Shown piece by piece: positions 57,816-64,000 of a stretch of DNA of 64,000 nucleotides. How positions within the stretch are numbered: position 1 is the stretch's first letter; the number at the start of each line of letters is the position of its first letter. Both the position numbers and the translations under genes were made by a program. Source of the stretch: Xestospongia bergquistia (lineage: Eukaryota > Porifera > Demospongiae > Haplosclerida > Petrosiidae); assembly GCA_963965975.1 (NCBI GenBank), contig OZ014413.1, positions 8,458,101 through 8,522,100 on the forward strand, in the 5' to 3' direction. The notes beneath the pieces are model-generated. The model searched no databases and was not told the origin of the DNA. It saw nothing but the letters and a program-made list of their open reading frames with translations.

Positions 57816-60800
57816 TTATGGACTTATAAGTGGCTCACGATATTCAGAATAGCTATCATCAAAAAATGAGGAGTCCAACTCTTCTCTAAAATCTTTGGGT
57901 CGTGACACTGGTTGTGAATTCATAAGACATTGGGTCACTTTCTTCATTGAGTATTGAAAAACATTGATATAACGTATAAAACGAGTTTGTTGTCCAGTAA
58001 GTAACACTATATGATAGAACACAACTACAGAAAAAGTAAACATCAGTACATATACAAGTGTGATATTCAATATTCCAGATATACAATATTCTTCCTCCTT
58101 AATAAAGTACCAATTAGTACATACAATAATACCATAATTAATCATTATAGAAAGATCTAAAAGGTTTATAATCTTGTTTTTAAATGGCCTTAGATGAGCT
58201 TGAACAGTGACAAAAACAAAGTAAACAGGCAAACATATAGAGAATGGAAGTAGAAGATCCTTACCACGATAGATAGTATACAATATATAAAGAAATATCA
58301 GTAAAAGTTGTCTAGCAGAGAACCAATACTGTTTGTTGTATTTATAAGGAGCATGGATAGCTTCATATATTGGTCGAAGATATTCTCTTATCTTGTTAGA
58401 TTTCATTAATAGACGACCAGTTAGAATTATTAACATATAAGGTATTAGAAAGATACCAACTATCACTGATGTTACTATCATTAACTTCATATGATTTGTG
58501 TCACCATATGTAACACTACCATCGCTAAACCAAACTTTTTTTGGTTCTTTTGTAGTACTGTTGTATATATGGACAGGTGTGAAGACATCAATACTTGCTA
58601 ATAATAATTTTGAGAAGGAGAGGTGTACAATAGTAACTAGTACTTGAACTGAGGAGTCAGCTATTTTGTTGGAAAGCCTTAGAAAAAAACGACTGAGGAT
58701 AATGAGGACAACAACCAATGTCAGGAGATAAAAAGGAAATAGCAAACTGAGACCAGCTTTCCATAATTCATTCATTCCTTTATAAAAACATAGAGGAAAA
58801 CCAAGATTGATATTCATTGTTGATAGCCAAAACACTGCCACCTTCATAAAAAACCGAGTTATTGCAAAACAGTGACTAGCTTTAATAGACAGGACATCTA
58901 ATAATCCAGCATTAGCCACCTGAGCATAGAATATAATTCCATTGAGTGTACCAGTTGTTAATGTAAGTCTGAGAGTATATAACAGGTAAATGAGTAGGGG
59001 ACCAGCTACTGCATAGATGAATAGTGTCCACAACCACCAGTTACTACAATGTCTACATTCTGTAGAACCAAACACTACACTGTAGTTAACACCATTAACA
59101 GTAGAACATTTGCTACACAAAATTCCTTCTCTATTGTTAAGACACAATGATGAATGATTCAATAAATCTTTGGAGGTAAGAAAAAACTTTCTATCCATAC
59201 TATTATAAAGAAAAATCCCAAGATTAGGGCCAACATTGCAGTATCCATAATTGCAATGTATAGCTAATAGGAAAATAAGTGATGTCTTATTAATTTGCAC
59301 TGAACCAGCCCATGATGTTACAGTTGGTCTGTTAAATGTTTTAGTATTAATACTACAGTTAGGAGTGTAGCCATCAATATTCAATGATAAGAAGACTTTG
59401 GAACAGACACAAGATCCTATTACTGTATCCAATTCAAAACCTGGTGGACAAGGATTCAAATTTATGTCAACAACTGTTATGTCCATTATACTGGGTATTG
59501 TGAATAGGAGTTTACCACTATAAGGTAATGTACTGTGATCATTAGTATGTATAGTTACATTAATAAGAGTACAGTGATTAGTTTCACTTATAACTTGTGT
59601 ATTTTCTCTCTCTGAAAACCACCAGTTAATATGAATATATCCAAAATTTGTTTCATTTACTGCAGCTATAGTGACAATCGAGTAACTATGGTGACCTACA
59701 GCATCAATAGCAGCCATTGAAAAAGTATTTGTCTGTCCAGGATAAGTATCATTTGTATATGGTATATCAGAATTATCTGAGTCACATATAGTCAGTTTTA
59801 TTGGAGTAGTATAAATGTCTCGAGTGTAATTATTGAAAATGCAGTCATAAATCTTTGTTGAAGTAATATATTCATTACCAATGTAACAGTTATATAGTTT
59901 TGATACATAGACAGACTTACCAGCAACATTAGCTGTATTATTATCAAATAATACTGATATGTTGTTATAATTTGATAAATTGACTTGAAATGTACAATGT
60001 GTTAGACTTAATGTATTGGCTAAAGCATATATAGCTCCTCCACTAGACAGAGCTGTATTGTTGGTAAAGATGGCTTGAAGTCCTTGAGTGAGATAAATGA
60101 CACTATCTCCTATTAACATAATAGCTCCTCCATTAATACCTGTATTGTTGTGAAAGACCACATGTCCTTCTAGAGTGATATCAGATCGAATTGCCAGTAT
60201 AACTGTACCAATGTTAGATGAAAAATGACTAGGGTTTGTTGCCGATCCAGTTATAGTTATATTGTTAATGTCTGATAAATGAAAGATGCTGACTATTGAT
60301 ACTATTATATGTTGAGCTATAAAGATTTTATTTGGGATTCCACTACGATATGCTTTCACAGAATTCATTACAAAATGTATATTATTTTCCACTGGAGGAT
60401 ACGAAGCTGCAAAAATACAAGATGAAGAATTTGAAGTATATGTATTATTGAAAGTAACATTGGAAAAATTGAAAGTGATGGAATATTTTTTAACATTAAT
60501 AATAGCCATATACACAGCACCTTGTTGTTTACTGGTAAAAATATCAGAGTCTGAAACTAAAATTAGCACATCTTTCATTAAAAAGGGATAATAAACTTTA
60601 TTGGTATATGTTAATAATGACTTTGATATGTGATCAAAGAACATAATTAATACGAGGGCACTTCCATGACATTTTTGGTCACTGCCATTTGTATCGAACA
60701 CTGAATCATCGTGAATACAAGTCTGTGAGTGTGTTATTGTATTCAAATGTAATACTAACATTGCTCCTGCTATTGAACCAATATTGCCTGTGAAAGTACA

Positions 60801-61670
60801 TCGTGATATATTAACTTGAGCTTTAGTGTCATTTTGAGAATAGAGTATTGTAAGTCCTGCAGCATTGATGACTGGTTTAGGAGTTATTTTATTAATAGTA
60901 GAATTATAGAAGTCAGTAGCACACATTAATTCAGGATAAAGTATATGCTCATAATTGTGTATGAATTGTGAGTCTGTAATCTTTACTTGGTATTGGCTTA
61001 AATCAGAGTTTGAATTTTTGTATAATATCAACACTCCACTACCAACATTGTAGTTCCTTGTAGATGCTACTTTAAAGCTTAGATAACTAGATACATTAAT
61101 AGAATCCAAAGTGCCATTAGGTAAGTTAACAGCTACAATAGCAAACCCATAGTACTGGTATATACTCACATCTCTTATAACAAGATGACTGATCTCAGTA
61201 AACACCAGTACAGCAGAATGATATTGTGTGAAGTGGACAAGAGAACTGGTAGAGTTGATAATGTCAAGTTGTTCATTATCAAGTGTAGTAAGGTTAGCAC
61301 CACAACCAGTAAATATTACTCTCTGTAGAGTCAGACTACTAGTTCCAGTGAAAGCAAATCCAATAGTTGGATAGGTAGAGTTAATGTAAGGGGAAGAATT
61401 ACATTGAATAGTAGCCATTGAGTGGTTACTTTGTATAGTGAGTGAGTAGTTGGTATTAATGATACACACACTCCCATTACCACTAATATTGTAGACAGTA
61501 TCCAGAAGGAGAAGAGTAGTATCACCAGTGTAATTATAGTGATGACACAAGTATAACTGGAGGAGATGATCTTGTGAAGTAATATTGATTACCTTATTAC
61601 ATTTACTACATATCAGCAGTAAGTGAAAGAGGACTACCAACATAAGCCATTTCATGTTGTCAGTGAGCAT
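57816..61670 (-). CDS. array gene B2: beta-helix ectodomain / multi-span membrane protein
   Basis: Single frame of 1284 residues from MLTDNMKWLMLVVLFHLLL. It has a signal peptide; an Asn-rich beta-helix-like ectodomain (GINGGAIMLIGDSVIYL, LSSGGAIYALAN); a neck with CPPGFELDT (~738) and REGILCSKCSTVNGVNYS; and eight to nine membrane spans from ~877. The membrane half differs clearly from A1/B1 after LNGIIFYAQVANAG: it has LLDVLSIKASHCFAITRFF, an extra TTKEPKK loop, YEAIHAPYKYNKQYWFSARQ, and a distinct tail (RPKDFREELDSSFFDDSYSE, YREPLISP). The ectodomain is very like that of B1. Function unknown; cell-surface location inferred. Confidence 0.85.
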   Translation of the reverse strand: MLTDNMKWLMLVVLFHLLLICSKCNKVINITSQDHLLQLYLCHHYNYTGDTTLLLLDTVYNISGNGSVCIINTNYSLTIQSNHSMATIQCNSSPYINSTYPTIGFAFTGTSSLTLQRVIFTGCGANLTTLDNEQLDIINSTSSLVHFTQYHSAVLVFTEISHLVIRDVSIYQYYGFAIVAVNLPNGTLDSINVSSYLSFKVASTRNYNVGSGVLILYKNSNSDLSQYQVKITDSQFIHNYEHILYPELMCATDFYNSTINKITPKPVINAAGLTILYSQNDTKAQVNISRCTFTGNIGSIAGAMLVLHLNTITHSQTCIHDDSVFDTNGSDQKCHGSALVLIMFFDHISKSLLTYTNKVYYPFLMKDVLILVSDSDIFTSKQQGAVYMAIINVKKYSITFNFSNVTFNNTYTSNSSSCIFAASYPPVENNIHFVMNSVKAYRSGIPNKIFIAQHIIVSIVSIFHLSDINNITITGSATNPSHFSSNIGTVILAIRSDITLEGHVVFHNNTGINGGAIMLIGDSVIYLTQGLQAIFTNNTALSSGGAIYALANTLSLTHCTFQVNLSNYNNISVLFDNNTANVAGKSVYVSKLYNCYIGNEYITSTKIYDCIFNNYTRDIYTTPIKLTICDSDNSDIPYTNDTYPGQTNTFSMAAIDAVGHHSYSIVTIAAVNETNFGYIHINWWFSERENTQVISETNHCTLINVTIHTNDHSTLPYSGKLLFTIPSIMDITVVDINLNPCPPGFELDTVIGSCVCSKVFLSLNIDGYTPNCSINTKTFNRPTVTSWAGSVQINKTSLIFLLAIHCNYGYCNVGPNLGIFLYNSMDRKFFLTSKDLLNHSSLCLNNREGILCSKCSTVNGVNYSVVFGSTECRHCSNWWLWTLFIYAVAGPLLIYLLYTLRLTLTTGTLNGIIFYAQVANAGLLDVLSIKASHCFAITRFFMKVAVFWLSTMNINLGFPLCFYKGMNELWKAGLSLLFPFYLLTLVVVLIILSRFFLRLSNKIADSSVQVLVTIVHLSFSKLLLASIDVFTPVHIYNSTTKEPKKVWFSDGSVTYGDTNHMKLMIVTSVIVGIFLIPYMLIILTGRLLMKSNKIREYLRPIYEAIHAPYKYNKQYWFSARQLLLIFLYILYTIYRGKDLLLPFSICLPVYFVFVTVQAHLRPFKNKIINLLDLSIMINYGIIVCTNWYFIKEEEYCISGILNITLVYVLMFTFSVVVFYHIVLLTGQQTRFIRYINVFQYSMKKVTQCLMNSQPVSRPKDFREELDSSFFDDSYSEYREPLISP

Positions 61671-62539
61671 ATCATCTATTTTATTTATTAAGATAGTTTT
61701 CCAATTTAAACTAACAGTTCATTTGTCTAAAGATGTTGATAAACTGTGTTTAAACATGATTCTTGTGTTTACAATAACCTAACCATTCATTTGAATGAAC
61801 AAGTGAAAGTAACCTATCTTAACTTCATTCTCCAGTAAATAGTTTAGGCAAGAATCACCTATTATACTTCTATTTAAAAGATTTCCTTATTGGTTTTATG
61901 ATCTATTACTTTGGATGTAAACAAACTACTTAGTTTTCAATTAAACTAATTGTCATTTCCTTAGTGTAAAAGATGATGATAAACTTTTTCTATTCAAATA
62001 TAAAGTGTGCTTATAATAATTCTCTATTTGAATTGACCAGTTAAAGTAAATGGACTTGCATTATTGTTTACATACATAAACATCAATTTGGATGACAATT
62101 ACCTTTGTAGCTTTTCTAAGACTATTGCATTTGATTTACTTTCATTTTAAATACATTAAGCATGTTCTAGCTGTATAGGATATACTTGTTGTCATTAGCA
62201 GATCAATATCAATATCAAATGATATGTACTAACTACATTGACTTTTATATGCTCATATATGATAAGTCACCAATGCTTATCAATATTTAAAAATAAATAT
62301 ATTGAATATATTAATAACCATGATCTAATTGATCTTCTCTCCATAACAATGATATCAAAACCAGTCAAAAAAGTTGTGTATTCTCTACATGTATTCCTAC
62401 ACAGGGAGAACATGACCTATCAAAGTACAAGATATGAGTTAAGTACCCAATCAAAATGACTAATGATAAAAGTATATCTCAAACAACAAAATGTGCATAA
62501 TAATTAGTAAATCTGCATGTAACACATATTTATTATATT
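61671..62539 (-). other. 5' flank of B2 and intergenic
   Basis: 61671-62040 matches the B1 flank. 62041-62539 is AT-rich and has no counterpart recognised in unit 1. A 73-codon plus-strand frame at 62238-62459 shows no features. Confidence 0.55.
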
Positions 62540-62960
62540 GAGTTTAACATTGCTTCTCTATAATTATCACAGTATAGAAGGAATCATTAGAGTCTTGTAA
62601 TGGTAAATGACTAGATCTATGATTAGTATGATCTTGAGTGACTCTTGTGAACAAGGTACTGAACTTTATTTTTGCTTTATTCAATTGTCTGTAGTAAACA
62701 GAATATGACACACCAGTATATACAACAAAGAAGGTCATAATGAACTAGCTACTATACTGTAAACTTTAACATTAAAATGTTGTGTTGTGATAGATATAAA
62801 GGAAAGATTGAAGAGAAACCAACAATCTAACAAGTTTATTTACTAGAGATGATCTTGTGAAGTAATATTGATTACCTTATTACAATTACTACATATCAGT
62901 AGTAAGTGAAAGAGGAGTACTAACATAAGCCACTACATGTTGTTAATGAATATATGATCT
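62540..62960 (-). pseudogene. array gene remnant C2 (copy of C1)
   Basis: Same fused-ends structure as 51270-51632: signal-peptide region joined to the last span and tail (YRQLNKAKIKFSTLF ... HLPLQDSNDSFY). The same deletion junction shows that the deletion preceded the tandem duplication. The tail runs a little further than in C1. Confidence 0.75.
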
Positions 62961-63577
62961 AATTTAATTAAATAGAAAGTAACTTCACAATACTTTTAAA
63001 TACTTTACTATTTTTCTTTTGTGTGTAGTTGTTGAATAACTGTGTCTATTTAAATGTAAAGATACTCTACTGTGCTTTTAAAATCCTAACCACTTTCCTG
63101 TATTAATCATGAGAATAAAAAAGTCTCTTAAATGAACAATTTACACAACAATCATCATTGATAACTTGTGGTATTTAAAAACAGTTATTGTTCTTAGTTC
63201 TAATTTGATCCAATAGAATTAACATCACAAATTATACTACTTGACTGTTTCCATTGATGTGAAATTGTTGATGAATTGTGTCTTTTTACTGAATTGATCT
63301 TTTTCAGCAAATGAAAGTAAATCAATTGAATTAGTTCATGCAAAACATCAATTTATATAATCACCTTTTATTAATTGTAAACCATCGTTTTTTATTTTTT
63401 ATTTTCAAAATGAAATGAAAAAACTTAAACATGATGAAGACTGACTATATTGATCACAAGTTTGTCCAATATAATATATACAGATATATCCGCTATTGCA
63501 ATTGGAGTATGCATAGCAATTGAGGTAGTACAGCTATACACCATGTATAGCAGTACATATATAAATGTATCCTTATA
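62961..63577. other. intergenic, duplicated flank
   Basis: Near-identical to 51633-52260. No gene recognised. Confidence 0.6.
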
Positions 63578-63629
63578 ATGATAATTGAAATGATACAAAC
63601 TGTATTAATAATGTTAACGTTTGGTCAAG
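63578..63629 (+). other. possible signal-peptide exon (second copy, unconfirmed)
   Basis: Same MIIEMIQTVLIMLTFGQ frame and donor as at 52261-52312. Confidence 0.25.
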
Positions 63630-63676
63630 GTAAATATTATATTGTATATTAATAGAAAAGTTATTGAATTACAACA

Positions 63677-64000
63677 ATTATCAACAGTATAACTCAACCA
63701 GATACTGATGATATTTTAACACTATCTAAACACCAAACTAATCCTGTATCAGACAGATCAGTGCAATCAAGAAGACTCCAAAGAGATGAGACTCAATCTT
63801 CCATTGAAAGTGAAGAAAGCATTGAAGTTTCTACACCACAAGTCCTCCCTCTTGTTGATGATGTATTTAGATTACACACAACTGGTCCTTTACCAACAAA
63901 ATCACATGGCATATTGACCAATGAAATCACAACTAGTCACTTAAGAGCACATGACAATAGATACAGACATGGAGATCATGTTAGATCATTTGTCTAATGG
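63677..64000 (+). pseudogene. copy 3 of part of the membrane-protein gene's last exon
   Basis: Matches 38263 to about 38585, including the stretch (aactggtcctttaccaac...) deleted in copy 2. It shares the 2-base insertion with copy 2 (in-frame TAA) and has one extra T near 63990 (atcatttgtc for atcattgtc). It runs off the window edge and marks the start of array unit 3. Confidence 0.85.

Overview
The window reads as AT-rich animal DNA with spliced genes. Introns are mostly short with GT-AG ends, and there are many microsatellites and minisatellites. The gene content (a PINK1-like kinase family, an IRAK-like kinase, an ALKBH8-type dioxygenase, and a tandem family of intronless beta-helix/multi-membrane-span receptors) suggests a demosponge of the Amphimedon type. 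The species is an inference; no rRNA or barcode gene is present. Exon joins were made by eye from splice signals and reading phase, and every join given below keeps phase.

Region 1 (1-2402): the 3' end of a PINK1-like kinase gene, followed by a broken 5' fragment of an ALKBH8-like gene and a diverged further copy of that gene's 5' flank. This block is a near-identical partial duplicate of 13586-14790.

Region 2 (2403-20876): a minus-strand IRAK/receptor-like kinase (11 exons) and a plus-strand PINK1-like kinase (12 exons) start 175 bp apart, head to head. Downstream lies an ALKBH8-like 2-oxoglutarate/Fe(II) dioxygenase (5 exons). It has a Ser/Thr-rich tandem repeat inside its catalytic domain and ends before the methyltransferase domain found in vertebrate ALKBH8.

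Region 3 (20877-38836): a compact E-box/CCAAT/TATA promoter and an 8-exon gene for a single-pass membrane protein with a long, disordered, proline/serine-rich tail. Its first intron is about 12.7 kb and full of simple repeats.

Region 4 (38837-64000): a minus-strand tandem array of large membrane proteins (signal peptide, Asn-rich beta-helix-like ectodomain, Cys-rich neck, 8-9 membrane spans, short tail). There are three intact genes (39249-43058, 47078-50902, 57816-61670), one mutated pseudogene (52905-56657), a truncated fragment (45115-46515), and two near-identical remnants that keep only the two ends of a gene. The array is built from a unit whose edge is a fragment of the region 3 gene's last exon. 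Unit 1 is 38263-52359, unit 2 is 52360-63676, and unit 3 begins at 63677. Unit 1 also carries a 5'-truncated, frameshifted BEL/Pao-type retrotransposon fragment. One intact array gene looks like a recombinant between two family types.
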